A stretch of 64,000 nt of DNA from Patiria miniata (GCF_015706575.1 NW_024037074.1:28447334-28511333), one strand, 5' to 3'; positions 34,059-47,026 are shown, numbered from the stretch's first letter. The notes: generated by a model not told the origin, from the letters alone. Numbers and translations: made by a program.

Positions 34059-34904
34059 ATGAAGATCTGCGTGACTACCATTCTGTCAATCGCCCTCCTT
34101 TTGGGTAACTCTGTCAAACTCAGAGCTTCTGTTACTGAGCCGGTTCCCTCGGATGGTGAAGGCCCTGCGTCTCAGGTGAGTCAGCAGTGCTGCCAGGGAC
34201 CTGCTGCAGTACCTGGTATACCGGGTTTGCCTGGTCCAGCAGGACCGATGGGGCCGTACGGTCAGCCGGGGTCAAAGGGTGATTTAGGCCAGCAAGGTCA
34301 CAAAGGTGAGATTGGACAGATTGGACCTATGGGTGAGCGGGGAGCACCTGGGAACACTGGGTCTAAAGGTGACGATGGAATTGGCCTGCCCGGAAAGATA
34401 GGTCCGAGAGGCCCAACGGGTCTTGTTGGAGCAGCCGGTCAGGCTGGTGTCAAAGGTCAGAAGGGTGAGCCAGGGGAGACACCAGACGACTCCAACCAGC
34501 GGGTGGCATTCACCGTGGTGAGGACGAGCAGCTCGGATGAATCTACAAGTGTCGACACCCGTTTGCCCTTCCAGCAGACCGAGACGCTTCTGCCGGGTAC
34601 CACCTTCGATCTCGAGACCGGCACGTTCACCTGTAGTGTGCCGGGTACCTACGTATTTACGTTTTCTGTTCTTAAGAATGGCAACAGCGGTAGCTTTAAC
34701 ATTCATCTTGTTAAAAACAACCACAAGGTGATTTCCACCTATGGTCAAGCAAATCAACGAGGTCAGTTGTCTGGAAGTGCGGTGCTGGTTCTGCAGCGTG
34801 GAGATACGGTGTATGTTACCATGTACGGTAGGGCGTTTAGTGATTTCACCTATCACTACACCTCATTCAGTGGTTTCCTCCTGTACCCGGAGTCAATTAA
34901 TTAA
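34059..34904 (+). CDS. Secreted collagen-C1q domain protein, gene 3 (type B), coding exon
   Basis: 281 residues: signal peptide, cysteine motif, collagen stalk of about 29 triplets with the conserved GDDGIG interruption, and C1q domain ending LLYPESIN. Type B by the extra HKG triplet and C-terminus. The first cysteine of the conserved trio is replaced: QVSQQCC instead of QVCQQCC, so one interchain disulfide may be lost. The stalk near [16 protein letters not shown] is the most divergent of the set but keeps Gly-X-Y. Head loops are distinct ([24 protein letters not shown]). The ATG follows the acceptor directly. AATAAA is at 34907-34912. Family assignment is firm; ligand unknown. Confidence 0.93.
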   Translation: MKICVTTILSIALLLGNSVKLRASVTEPVPSDGEGPASQVSQQCCQGPAAVPGIPGLPGPAGPMGPYGQPGSKGDLGQQGHKGEIGQIGPMGERGAPGNTGSKGDDGIGLPGKIGPRGPTGLVGAAGQAGVKGQKGEPGETPDDSNQRVAFTVVRTSSSDESTSVDTRLPFQQTETLLPGTTFDLETGTFTCSVPGTYVFTFSVLKNGNSGSFNIHLVKNNHKVISTYGQANQRGQLSGSAVLVLQRGDTVYVTMYGRAFSDFTYHYTSFSGFLLYPESIN

Positions 34905-35110
34905 TTAATAAATAATCACCACGCATAAATGTACAGGAGCAGTGCTTCCCCCAACAAAATGTTTGGTTTTTTATTTTGCCGAAACAATAACCAATGATTT
35001 AACAGAAATAATGTTCAACTTAATACTAATAAACAAAATGTCTCCCATGGGTACCAATAACAGGTATGATAAAAATGATTAATTTTAAATACATGTTTAG
35101 CATTGATATA

Positions 35111-35590
35111 TCAAAACGGTTTACAAAACATCAACACTACTCTTTTAAAAATCATTAAAAATAAGATAAAAAAAAAATTCTCATTTTTAGAAGAAAATAT
35201 TTTAAGCCGTGATTGAAAAATTCCAAATTCATAAATATTTCTCAATAAAGCTGAAAGTCTGTTCCCCAGATGTATACATAGTAAAAGCACAATCCCTGTA
35301 TGTCTTGGTAGGCTTTGGACAAACTTTAGGGTGGCTGAACTTAACCCCGTCGCAGCTTTTAGTGCGAATGTTAAACTCATGAACTTATATCAACTCGACG
35401 GATAAGTCTGAAAACTAACAAAAGATCTTGAATTCAACCCTTACCGTATTTATAACTGGGAGCCAATGTAGTTCCTGAAGTATGGATGCATGTCCGCTTA
35501 ACGATCTATCCTTCTTGGGATAACCAGTCGGACAGCAGCATTCTAAATATGTTGTCATTTCTTAAGCTGGTAATCATATGAACCAATTAA
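35111..35590 (-). mobile_element. CR1/L2-like LINE relic, type B flank, best preserved copy
   Basis: The minus strand reads LHWLPVINTVRVEFKIF (near 35420-35480), the classical LINE C-terminal signature. Further along are FVQSLPRHTGI and NRLSALLRNIYEFGIFQSRL. The reading is broken in several places. Confidence 0.65.
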
Positions 35591-38500
35591 TAAGAAATAA
35601 TCTGTTCCTATAATCTAATCGGGAATTTAGATGCATGGTTGAATAAATAATGTATTTGTTTACATTTGCACCGCACAGTTCCGTATTGGCAATATATTTA
35701 CAATTTTGAGTGCTCGTTATAATTAGCTTTTCGTAGAAAAGTTTTGAGACATATTAAACAAGAATGCATTAAAATTGTTGACAACAATTATATTTGTATC
35801 CACTGTGGCATGAAATATCGTTATAAATAAAGTTTTAATAAAAATGTGAACAAATAAAATATTTGAGGAAATATGTTATTTGTTCACTTTTGTTATGTGA
35901 ACATGCATAATAAGTTATGACTTTTGTAAGACCTACATATTTTTGCACCGGTTGGGTTATTCTTAGTTGGGTGGAGACTCGCCCCTATATCATTAATCCT
36001 CGGAAAGATTTGGTTTCTTGCTGGAAAACAAAATATCAATTTGAAGGGCACCCTGGTATCGAATGTATTGTATATTAATGGGTGACGTTACGTACCTTTA
36101 TCATATTGTGAACCACGGCCTGAATCGAAGTGTATCCCTATGTGATATAAAATGCGTTATTTCTGAAAAATGTTTGCATACACTATTTTTAATTAGAGTT
36201 TAGTTCAAACTCAGCAAGTTTTGAGTTTGAACTGTATTGTTGCTTTATTAATATTATTTTGAAGTGGCTCATGATTTGATGTTACTTTGTAGAGATATTT
36301 GGCTATTTCCGACTCTGCTTTTCAGATGTTTGTGCACCCAATTTTTACAATCAGAATATGCAATAATCAAAGAAAAGTTATGAATGTATTGTATATTTTT
36401 GTATGTTTTTACAGATGTTTGAAAAGTTTAAAAAGAGTACGATACAAAGAAGTATAAGAACCAGAAATTCCTTTAATTTTAACATTTTGCAGTGTTCACA
36501 AAATGATATCTACATAAACAGCTGGAATTTGCACTGCATCTAACCATTTTTGTTGTATTTGTTTTTAAAGACTCTTCTTAGCAGTATTTAAAAAGATTCA
36601 ACGTGTGCCTTCTGGAAAAAAAGTATTGATATTAAGAATGCTGAACCTGACATAGCCAAGGGTGTAGACCTGTGTGTAACGAATGGTTTGTTTTAATAGC
36701 ACCGTGAAGCTTTGGTAATCGATCGATAGGGCTACATCACTTTCGATATTAGCGATTTGTAATGTATTTTCTACTTAGTTCCTCACTGAAGTAACGTGCA
36801 GAGAAAGTTATCGTGATGGATTGTCAAACATTTAGCCCATCCCATCATTTTTGAAAGCTTGAACTTGCGAGTTTTTATACAGCAAATAAACCATGTCTTA
36901 TCCCATTTTTTAAATTTATTGGTAACAAATAAAAAAACTCAAGATTTATGTTGATAATCAGGCTATTTTTGTGACACGTGTCCTGTCATCAAATAAAAAG
37001 CCCATTGCAACGACTACAAAGGAGAAAAATAGGCGGGATTCGTTGTCATGTTTTGTGACAACAAAACGGCCCCTTCTCACTGTAGCGAAAAAGAAGTAAA
37101 GAAACTTAAATGAAATCCACCTAGGAAATTAACCCAAAACACGTTAACGTGGTAAATACTAAGTTTATTACAGCCCCATCTTTTTTTTTCCACGAGATTT
37201 GTTTCTAGGGCTACAAAAGTTATTCTCTTGTGCATGAGACGCCGACCAAAACAATCAGCCGTTTTGAATGCTCCGAGGAATAAAATAGAGTAGATAACAA
37301 ACGTTGATTCTTTTGTTTGTGAAATATGCTTCATAACCCGGTGTCATATGAAAATCGGACTCGTATAAAAATCGGACTCTTTTTCCCTCTTACTGGTTAA
37401 ACCATCTCAAGTGACCGTTCCCTCTCCTAATTATCTATGCATGAGCATGCGCAATACCACCAATGAGTCCGTATTTCATAAAACCTAAATACATGCTACA
37501 TCGGTACTGCTGATATTTTCTAGTTTTTATTTATTTAATTAATTTGTGGCCTGACATTTATTCGTTTCTTGCGGTGTAGACTGCATGGGTCCCCACCTCC
37601 GTTTTTTTAGACTCCATAATATAGGAAACCGGAACCGGTCTACCAGCAGCAGTGAAGCCATGGGGGGGGGGGGGGAGCTGCAAGATGTTACAGTGTGAGG
37701 GAGGGAGGGGCAGTTTCTGTTATACCTAATAACCGCATGGTCAATGGGAATTATTTATTTCGGGGGGGGGGGGGGGGATGGGGCGACTGCAGGACATTTC
37801 TTTTTCTATTTGTGTGTGTAAGCCCACCCCTTACACCCCTACCCCAGCCTCCCCACTCAACCTGGCTACGCCGCTGTCTACCAGCATCTTTACAGCGAAT
37901 TAAAGCAGCCACATCAATTGGGGAAAAATCAATTATTTTACAAGAGCTACAATAGACGACAGGACTGTTGTAAAATCGATTTACTCATCCTCTTCCTCTT
38001 AATGGAAATACTAATGGAAAGGAAAACAACAGAGCCCTGGCATTCAATAAACAACCCCCCCCCCCCGGTCTCGAGCCGCCTTAGCATACATTTGGGGTTC
38101 GGGATCCGCCGTGGGTGGAAGGGATGATGAGAGCGGGGGTTCCTAGGAAGATTCGTTCAAAGGCTATTGAAGGTTGGGGTTTTTTTAAGGAAAGAAGACT
38201 GTTTCAAATGGTTGGATCGAAACAGTTAAGCTTTGGAATGGATTTGGTTGGGCAAGGGTCAAGATTGGGCTGGCATAATCTGTGATTGGTTTTGGTATAG
38301 GTTGGGCTCAATAAGCGTGGAGGTGGTTCTGCAGGTGCAATGTCAATTGCATGCCGAGAAGTTGGTCTGGCCGAGCGCGCGTTTGACTTGTGGATGGGGA
38401 TAGATGAATAGTTATAATTAAGTTGCCTTCGGGAACGGCTGGAGTCTGCAAAATAATTATACTTTCAGGGCGGCAGTTGTACATGGACCGGATAATGCAC

Positions 38501-38591
38501 ACAATATATTCAAGTTCTATTTACTTTTTTGAAAAGCTGAATTCATTTCATCTTCGGTTTTTTTTATCACTGCATAAGAATACTAGCCACC
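35590..38591. repeat. Type B spacer between genes 3 and 4
   Basis: Lacks block P, the decayed unit and block Q. It is AT-rich and mostly unmatched elsewhere in the window. Exceptions are 35990-36030 (TCATTAATCCTCGGAAAG, matching the post-gene flank), 37340-37510 (GTGTCATATGAAAATCGGAC and GAGTCCGTATTTCAT, matching 15470-15930), and from about 37960 the upstream spacer of the promoters. Long G runs lie near 37662 and 37761. No gene is visible. Confidence 0.5.
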
Positions 38592-39012
38592 AAATGCGTG
38601 GCTCCATTAAATAACACAAAGCGCAAAACAAACACTGATTGAATCCCGTATGGCCGGTGTACGTCATTATTCTATCCACCAATCAGAGTTAGTCACCGAA
38701 CAAGTCGGTGACCACAAGTGAGTGGTCTGTGATTGACAGGTGCCAATCACAATCCACGTGTTTGAATGTGTCACCGACATCCATACAATCATTTCACCAA
38801 TTAGATGCGTCTATTTGAGTGTCGGTGATACAAGCTTCGGGTTTTACGTGTGGCAGTGTAACATTAATATCATTTCCGTCTCACAAATATGGAGCGAGTC
38901 AGTGATGTGTGATTGACAGCGCGTAAGGGGCCAATCACAAACCGGGCTTGCAAGTTCCTCAGTCACTGCTTGGGAAATCGACGTCAATATTTAAGTCACA
39001 AGCTGCCGGCTC
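38592..39012 (+). promoter_or_regulatory. Promoter of C1q-collagen gene 4
   Basis: Same elements: TACGTCAT, CCAATCA, inverted CCAAT pair, CACGTG, proximal inverted CCAAT pair, CGACGTCAATATTTAAG with TATTTAAG at 38988-38995, and initiator-like TCACTCC near 39013. Confidence 0.75.
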
Positions 39013-39096
39013 ACTCCTCACAACGACCGCAGCTAATGTTCACGTTCAGACGACAACCCGAGAGAACTGTTTGCAAGATCGAACAAGAATTGCACG
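39013..39096 (+). other. Gene 4 non-coding exon 1 (5' UTR)
   Basis: 84 nt ending GCACG before GTGAGT at 39097. An upstream ATG is present (GCTAATGTTC). Confidence 0.7.
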
Positions 39097-40061
39097 GTGA
39101 GTGTTTGAAACGATAATTCTGCTTACTTCGGGATTGATTTTTTTTTTTTGATATATGATATTGGCACAAATGTACTTTTAGCCAAAACAGTGCGCTATAA
39201 ATATTTCAGACCATGATGATCCCGTTCCTATACGGTAATTCGATAACTTATCATGCGATATTGGTGCTTGAACCATAACCAGGTATAATGTTGCATAGAA
39301 TACCACTGAATTAGCTCTAGTCTGAACAGTTGATGCGGATTCAGACCACCATTTTCTGAGGCCAAAATCAGGCAATAATAGCTCAGAGCAAATAATCTCG
39401 GTTTTATATTTGTTCAAAATAAGGAATTCCTGTCTGACAATAGTTCCGCTATTGCCATCATAGTGCACTCTCGACGCACAGTAATTGCCCAAATACTTAC
39501 TGGTTTATCTAGTTCTTGAAAAAAAAAAACACTATAAATTCATGGAATTTTTGTAGTTTTTATTGCCATTCAGGTTCGCCAGTTTTCCAGTCAAACCTGG
39601 CTGTAGGTTTTTCAAGAGTGTATTACATCAAGTTCTTTATTCTGATTGAAGTTCACGCACTTACACATTTTTTTCAGATGATAAATTTAAACCTTTTTGT
39701 GTTCAAAGAAAGAAATCTTGCGAAAGCTGACACTTGACCCATAATATCAGTATGATCAATCACCCGCTTTGTTTTCTTGCTAGTTTTTCTTGTTTATTGT
39801 ATCAGACATAAAATCCCGATGCGATGCGATCACAATTTCCGGCAATCACTGTAACCAATTCAGGATAAAAGGTTATGCGGAAGTTCGCCACGGAAGAATG
39901 TATAAAGGAAATCGGGACATCTCAAACATCCTGTCGTATGTTGTGTTATTGAAAATTGGGATAATATCAATACCTTTTGCACTTTGTTTTGAAACTGTGT
40001 CATTTCGCTAGTTCACAGTGCGCCATTCCGGTTTGATCACTATATAGGCCTGAACGTTCAT

Positions 40062-42144
40062 GGGTCATTCCATGTCAGACCAACGCACTTTTTTACCTCA
40101 TGTCTTCTGATTTTGATAAAAATTGCTGTGCTTGTAGGTCCTGATGAGCAATGAATGCACACCATTTTTTTAGCCCGATCCGACCTACCATGTGGTCAGG
40201 GCAGAAACCACAAAAAACGGATAAATACCACCCTCTTGGTAGAAATATGTCAAACCATGTCAATTTTCATCGAATATATGCGAATTTGGTAGTAAAATAA
40301 TTAGAATTGCATGCTCAAATCAACTCTTTTGTCAAAATGTTGTGAAAAATATGTTGTCGTGACCTTTGATCCAATTTATGTAATAATGTATCATTCCGAA
40401 AATCAACGAAATGAAAATGACTGGACAGAACATGTGTTCCTCTATCAGAATCTACTAAAAATCAATTGGGGTCTTCAAAATTTTCAACTTTATGACTATT
40501 TTTGTACAGTTGGTGGGTTACAAATGAGCCAGTTTATAGACTTTACATTAGAAATCCACCCACACAACTTACTATTCTTTTTCTAAAAGTACTTAAATTA
40601 ATCTTGGTTTGGGAATTTCTCATGTTTAGGGCTGATGAGGTCTAACCAGACTCACAATATAGCTTTTTGTTGTCAGATTTCTGTAGAAGATTGAAAAAAA
40701 ATCAAACAAACAAATTGACAACCTTGGAGGGGGGGGGGTTCAAGCCCCTCGATCCCCCCCCGATCCCCCCCCCCCCCGGTGCCACTGATAATTAGTTATC
40801 CCACGAGCGTGCTTGGAATATTGGAATATGAAACAATGCAATGCTGCTGTGACTCATATGCCACCCGACGCACTACATTATCCCATGTTCCACGAGCCAT
40901 AACGAATTTATCTTAAAGCAAACTTGACGTCTAATGCGTACATTGTACGTGGTGAGGGATGTAGGTTCATAGTGTATCGGCCCTTCAGCAGCAAACAAAA
41001 AGAACACAATACATACTTGTACATGTACAATCGATATCTGGGGCACAATATAGCTGTGCAGTATTATATCAAATCACACTGTTGTTGCTATACTTGTAGA
41101 TGGACTAATCAGGGTCTAGGATTCAAGGTTGCTTAAAGATAATACTCAATATCGCAATCAAAGTTCGGGTGGCATATGGGTCACAGCAGCATTCCATTGT
41201 TTCATATTCCGAGCGCGCTCGTGGGATAACTAATTATCAGTGACACCCCAGGGTGGGTGGGTGGGTGGGGGCTCAATTCACAGCGCACTCGTGGGATAAC
41301 TAATTATCGTTGGAACCGATGGGGGGGGGGGGGCTCGAGGGGCTGGACCCCCCCCCCTCCAAGGTTGTCAATTTGTTTGTTTGATTTTGGGGTATTTTTT
41401 TTTATCTTTTACAGAAATTTGAAAACAAACAAATTATGAGCCCCCCTCCCCACACAAAAAAGCAAAATCATGGGTGCGCCACTGCTGATAATTTATATAA
41501 TGAGTCTGGTTATACCTCACTAGCCCTAAACATGAGAAACTCCCAAACCAAGATTAATTTAAGTAGCTTTAGAAACAGAATAGTAAGTAGTAAATAGTAA
41601 GTTGTGCGGGTGGATTTCTAATGTAAAGTCTATAAATTGACTCATTTTGTAACCTACCAACTGTACAAAAATAGTCATAAAGTTGTACATTTTGAAGACC
41701 CCAATTGATTTTTAGTGGATTCTGATAAAGGAAGAAATGTTCTATTAAGTCATTTTCAGTTTGTTGATTTTCGGAATGATACATTAGTACATAAATTGGG
41801 TCAAAGGTCACGATAACATATTAAAAGTCACGTGACCTACTTTTCACATAATTTAATTTTGACAAAAAAAGTTGATTTGAGCATGTAATTCGTATTATTT
41901 TGATACCAAATTCGCATATATTCGATGAAAATTGACATGGTTTTGACATATTTCTACCAAAAGGGTGATATTTTACTCTAAAAATGTCCGTTTTTTGTGG
42001 TTTCTGCCCTGACCATATGGTAGGTCGGATCGGGCTAAAAATTGGTGTGTATTCATTGCTCATCAGGACCTACAAGCACAACAATTTTTATCAAAATCGG
42101 AAGACATGAGGTAAAAAGTGCGTTGGTCTGACATGGAATGACCC
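40062..42144. mobile_element. 2.08 kb fold-back (long inverted repeat) element
   Basis: Begins GGGTCATTCCATGTCAGACC and ends with its reverse complement. The arms pair over at least 500 bp from the ends and continue imperfectly almost to the centre near 41015: TATCCCACGAGCG at 40799 with its complement at 41217, and TATCTTAAAGCAA at 40910 with its counterpart near 41135. TCAT flanks both sides (40058-40061, 42145-42148), and sister introns have the uninterrupted site. Long G and C runs lie inside. Short frames in the arms mirror each other and show no known domain. Superfamily unknown. Confidence 0.85.
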
Positions 42145-42551
42145 TCATGCTTTCAAGCATTGCACGATACAAGTGTCACTGGTTAGAAGAGACTAGAGGG
42201 CGCAAATACAAACGGACCGGATCATTATTACACACACACTGTAATTAAAGTTCAAATTGCTTTATCTGGCTGGATTCATTTCTCGAAATCCTGTTAAGAG
42301 TTGATGTTTGTACAAATTATTCGGACCGTCTACTTAGCTGTCCGACTTCCAAGTTTGAAGCATCAGCTTTCATGGGCGTTGCGAGAGGGGGGGGGGGGCA
42401 TTTGGCGCTTGCTGCCCCCGGACAAGGGGAAAAATAAAAAGACAGGCGTGAAATCATACTGTTGTTAATTAAATGGGAGTGGGGGCAAAACAAAAAAATC
42501 AATCGTGAAAATGCTGCAAAATATTAAAGGGATTGGGGGGGGGGATGTGCT

Positions 42552-42603
42552 TCGGTCACTGCCGGAGGGGAGGGCGCCCCTCCGCACCCTGGATCCGCCA
42601 CTG
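42552..42603. mobile_element. Truncated ancient hAT-like MITE in intron 1 of gene 4
   Basis: Only the right end remains (GGATCCGCCACTG then ATCTT); the left is replaced by unit-specific G-rich sequence. Confidence 0.5.
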
Positions 42604-43517
42604 ATCTTGCTACACTGCCCGATTTTCTTGAAAATGTGTAACATTTTGTAAACGTGTGCATGAAGTTGAATTCCCGAGCGGGACTGAAATCCAAAGCACA
42701 TGTGATTTCGATGCAAAGTAACGATGCAAAACTTGCTGTTTTTAAAACTCACATAATTATGCTTTCACAAAATTTCAACGACTTATTAGTGCCTGAGAAT
42801 GCTCACCCTTGTTTGGTAAAATGGAATGCTGGTGCTATGGAGCATTCAGTTTCCCAAAAAAATTCACAAAGCGACATTAAAGCATGTTTCTTTTTCCTGG
42901 ACGTATTCGGCCAGGAAAATACCGGTCAAATAATAATGTGTCCCTTGTTTATTAGTGTATAATTGTTCCTGTTTTAGAATGATGATTTGTCAAAATAAAA
43001 AAAAAATCACAATTTTATTCAAATCGATGATAACATTATTTCATTCCTTACTCAAGTTTAAACGCTACCGGTTTTCGTTGGGTTTTTTTTCAGCCTACAC
43101 TGAACTCCTTCTGATCTGTTCTTTGATCTGATCTTCAAGTCTTCAAGAGCGAACCATCGAGGTCGGTGTGGGGATATTTAATTGATTCTATCATGACAGT
43201 GGAAAGAGCGCGCCGTCCTAAAATACCCTAATGTTAATGGGTCTTCCTTGCTAACTTTTATCAGCGAGCAAAAGTAATAACCAGCCCAATTTGTGGATTG
43301 CCCACAGCCACAGTTGTCATTGCAACCCGACTTTTGCCCCCGGACAGGCCACTGCCATTATCACACCGAACACATTGTGTGAATAAGATTCTTCAACAAT
43401 TATTATGTAGTCATACATGTCTTTTAGATAAATTCTTCAGTTTATGTAACATGTTTATCGTTTCGTATTGATTTTTGTTTTGGTTTATAAATAGGCCCTG
43501 TATTGTTTTCCTTTCAG

Positions 43518-44345
43518 ATGAAGATCTGCGTGGCCACCATTCTGTCAATCGCCCTCCTTCTCGGTAACTCTGTCAAGCTCCGAGCTTCCGTTACTGGGCC
43601 GGTTCCCTCGGATGGCGATGGTCCTGCGTCTCAGGTGTGTCAGCAGTGCTGCCAGGGACCTGCTGCAATACCCGGCATACCAGGTCTGCCTGGCCCAGCA
43701 GGACCGATGGGGCCGTACGGTCAGCCGGGGTCAAAGGGTGATGCAGGTCAGCAAGGTGAGATTGGCCCTATTGGACCTATGGGTGAGCGGGGAGCTCCTG
43801 GGAACACTGGGTCTAAAGGTAATGATGGGATTGGTCTGCCCGGCAAGATAGGTCCGAGAGGGCTACCTGGCTTTGTTGGAGGAACTGGGGAAACTGGTGT
43901 CAAAGGTCAGAAGGGTGAGCCAGGGGAGACACCAGACGACTCCAACCAGCGGGTGGCATTCACCGTGGTGAGGACGAGCAACTCGGATACCTCTACGAGT
44001 CACGACACCCGTTTGCCATTCCAGCAGGCCGAGACACTTCTGCCGGGTACTAGTTTCGATCTCGAGACCGGCACTTTTACCTGTAGTGTACCGGGCACCT
44101 ACTTATTTATGTTTTCTGTACTTAAGTATAGCAACAGCGGTAGCCTTCACATCCATCTTGTTAAAAACGACTACAAGGTGATCACTACCTATGGTGAATC
44201 AAATCAACGTGGTCAGTTGTCTGGTAGCGCGGTGATGGTCCTGCAGCAGGGAGACACGGTGTATCTTACCACGTACGGTAAGGCGCGTAGTGATTCCACC
44301 TATCACCACACCTCATTCAGTGGCTTCATCCTTTTCTCCGAATAA
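43518..44345 (+). CDS. Secreted collagen-C1q domain protein, gene 4 (type A), coding exon
   Basis: 275 residues: signal peptide identical to gene 1, CQQCC at 41-45, 28 collagen triplets with an interruption reading GNDGIG instead of GDDGIG, and C1q domain from QRVAFTVV to SGFILFSE. Type A. Head loops carry their own set of changes (SNSDTSTSHDTR; SGSLHIHLVKNDYKV; TYGKARSDSTYHHT). VLQQGD replaces VLQRGD. The start ATG directly follows the acceptor CTTTCAG. AATAAA overlaps the stop (44341-44346). Identity as a secreted collagen-C1q protein is firm; role inferred. Confidence 0.93.
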   Translation: MKICVATILSIALLLGNSVKLRASVTGPVPSDGDGPASQVCQQCCQGPAAIPGIPGLPGPAGPMGPYGQPGSKGDAGQQGEIGPIGPMGERGAPGNTGSKGNDGIGLPGKIGPRGLPGFVGGTGETGVKGQKGEPGETPDDSNQRVAFTVVRTSNSDTSTSHDTRLPFQQAETLLPGTSFDLETGTFTCSVPGTYLFMFSVLKYSNSGSLHIHLVKNDYKVITTYGESNQRGQLSGSAVMVLQQGDTVYLTTYGKARSDSTYHHTSFSGFILFSE

Positions 44346-44574
44346 ATAAATAATTAAATAAATAAAATTAAATCACAACGCATAAATATACAGTAGCAGT
44401 GCTGCATTGTTTTTGTTTTGCTTTGCATTTTGCAAGAAACAGTAACCAATGAAATAAAAGAAAAATATTCAATGTCATGATAATAAGAAAGATAAATGAT
44501 TCTTAATACAAAGCATTTTACATTCAATTATCAAAACTGCATAAAAACAGTTTGAAAAAGAAGGTTTTAGCTGC

Positions 44575-44900
44575 CATTGAAAAACCCTTCAAATTCGTTA
44601 TTTTTTGCTCAAATAACGTGGAAGTCTGCACGGTCACCGTATGCCTTGCCAGGCTTTGGACGAACTTTAGGAAGGTTAAAGTGAACCCCATCACAGCTTT
44701 AGTACGAATGTTAAACGCGTGAACCGATATTTACTCTGTGAAGTACCGTAGCGCTGCCTCACCATGGCGGATAGGTTTGAAAAGTACTGAAGTATCTTGA
44801 ATTCATTCTGCACCGTAACCGAGAGCCAACGTAGTTCCTGTAGTATGGGCGTACGACCCTTCCTTCTGCATGTAGGTTGTTATTTCTTAAACTGGTAGTC
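44575..44900 (-). mobile_element. CR1/L2-like LINE relic downstream of gene 4
   Basis: Matches 9885-10240 in order, with GCCTTGCCAGGCTTTGGAC and GAGAGCCAACGTAGTTCC. Decayed. Confidence 0.55.
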
Positions 44901-46662
44901 GTATAAAAAAAACATAAACCGTTACAATAGTCTGTCTGGCAAGTAACAAATGCATGTATTAAACAATATTGTTGTTGGTTTTTTTTTTCATTTGCACTTC
45001 GCATACCGTATACCGCCAGAGATTAAATGAAGTCTGCTGATATCATTTATTTATCCTCGGAAACTTTTTTTCTTGAAACAAAACAAGAGTTTCGAATTAC
45101 ACCACAATGGACCAAGAACTCTTCACTTTTGATAAACACTTTTTTTGTATCCCATGTTATACATGTGTAATTAAGTTTTTGTTTCATGTTAAAAGTTGAG
45201 TTTTAGGGCTTTCACTTTGATGAAATTGGTTCCGATTTAATGTAATTTCAGTTGATAATGTGACACTATTTCTGTAGATTACACAATTATGATTCTAGTA
45301 TATATTTGATTGAAAGATCTTTTTTTTCCCAAGTATACATTTGAGGATGTGCTCTGTTAAGCAGCTAAACCAATTTAAACACAGACATTAATCATATAAC
45401 ATGTAATCAGTATCGAATATAAATACTCGAAAACTGTATTTTGAACATTACTTTATTTGAACATTTAGCTTTTAAGAATGTGGGAAACCTTGTCCCACTC
45501 GTAATACATTCTATCGAATTCCTCCCAGGAAAGTAAAATTACAGAGAAATTATGTCGTTTAAATGAACGAGCAAATCACAGTCTGACTCTTGCGAACAAA
45601 ATTATTTCTTATTAGCACTTAAATCTGTGATTATAGATAACATTTCTTATCCCTTTGATATTACAAATTATTGCAAACAAAGTCAGTTAATTACCTGTAT
45701 TTTTGTCCATTTTTGTTTGTTTTGACTTCTAGATTTGGGGATCGTGTTAATGAAAGGCCGGGTTAACATTGATTGAGGATGGATGGGGTGGAGGATGAAT
45801 GATTAGTGGTGTCGAGGGGGTTAGGGATTGAAGATGACGGGCGGGGAGCAAAATATGATGCCGATTGTTACTTATCTTTCAATAATTCATCAAGAACAAT
45901 GAATGGCACTAAGACGATGGTGTAGTCTTCTTCTCCAATATACCCCACGGATTCTTAAAATGCTAAAACATGAAGAGAGAACAAAATGAGAAATGAAAAA
46001 TGCTGGATGTCAGGCCCATGAATCTTTGCCCCCCTCCCTCCTCTCCCAACACAACCGGAAGCCTACCGACAGTGTTGTTCTGCATCCGCCTGTGATGGGC
46101 AGGGTGATCAGGTTGGCTTGGGTTTGAAGGGTCACGTGGTAGAGATAAGGTGGTTGCGTTTCGCAGATTAATGGGAGATGGGTGAGAATGAGAGGGAGAG
46201 CATTGGTGAGAGAGTCTGAATAGGGTGAAAGCTGTACGATTTCCTCATACGCTCATCTTACAAACGCCGGGTATGTTACGGCCAGGGTTATCGCCACGTG
46301 CATGGGGAGGTTGTGTGCAGGGGCGGATCCAGGAATTTTCGCAGGAGGGAGGGGTTCATTGGCAAAACAAATCTGAAATGCAGAAAGTTTTTTTTTCCAG
46401 ACACTTGGCCGCCAAAAGGCGGACATTATTATTGTTACCAGTAAAACGGGATCTTCCGCAATTTTTGAATATACGTTGGCAGATTTATTTCAGTAAAAAT
46501 AGCTTTGCTGTACGTTCCCATCGTGGTAAACCATGGCCCCGGATGCGAATTTTCTTTATCTAAACTACACCCACATACATGGTTATTTAGCGCCCTCTAC
46601 GATACTTTTATGATACGTACGCAGGTATATAATTATATTTCCCCCCACATTTTGGCGAGCAG
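44900..46662. repeat. Type A 3' flank and block P, gene 4 spacer
   Basis: Collinear with 10240-11990 without the tandem duplication. It contains the hAT-like end GCAGGGGCGGATCCAGGAAT at 46318 and TATGATACGTACGCAGG. No gene is visible. Confidence 0.65.
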
Positions 46663-46740
46663 TGCGATAGCTCAGTCGATAGGGTTGTGATTTTGCATTG
46701 CGAGGTTGCAGGTTCGATTCACCATTGTTTTGTCTCCGAT
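46663..46740 (+). mobile_element. tRNA-like SINE head, family 3
   Basis: GATAGCTCAGTCGATAGGG and GGTTCGATTCACC, same site as 13905 and 57541. Confidence 0.55.
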
Positions 46741-47026
46741 TTTTTTTTCTAACCTTAGGTTTCAGAGGATATTTTGTTAAAGGGAAATTAAGTCCGAATT
46801 TCATTACGTTCGAATTCATTTCTTTTTTTCTAATTGATATTTTCTTCTCACGTTTTTAGAAAAGTACATTCCAAAACGCCATAGCGTACACCCATTATGC
46901 GGATGACGTGTGGGGGAGAAAAATATCGCACCCATGCAGGATGGTAAAGGGTGCACACCGGTAAATAGGCCTAAACCCATCCGCCGAGTGCATGGAAGAA
47001 AGTTAAACCCTCAAAATATTCTATAG

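Larger units (their letters stand above)
39097..43517 (+). other. Gene 4 intron 1 (about 4.4 kb)
   Basis: GTGAGT donor and TTTTCCTTTCAG acceptor. Nearly half is a 2.08 kb fold-back element (40062-42144). About 42375-42550 is unit-specific G-rich sequence (GCATTTGGCGCTTGCTGCCC) that cuts into the ancestral MITE. No further exon is supported. Confidence 0.65.

Noticed and set aside
34284-34856. 190-codon open frame on the minus strand across gene 3
   Set aside because: It is antisense to the collagen-C1q coding exon, has no recognisable domain and is not preserved at that length in the sister genes; GC-rich Gly-X-Y codons often leave the opposite strand open.
40311-40586. Protein-coding gene in the fold-back element
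   Set aside because: The mirrored frame at 41569-41811 is simply the other arm; no known domain, no splice or promoter context, and the half copy at 47027 does not keep it open.
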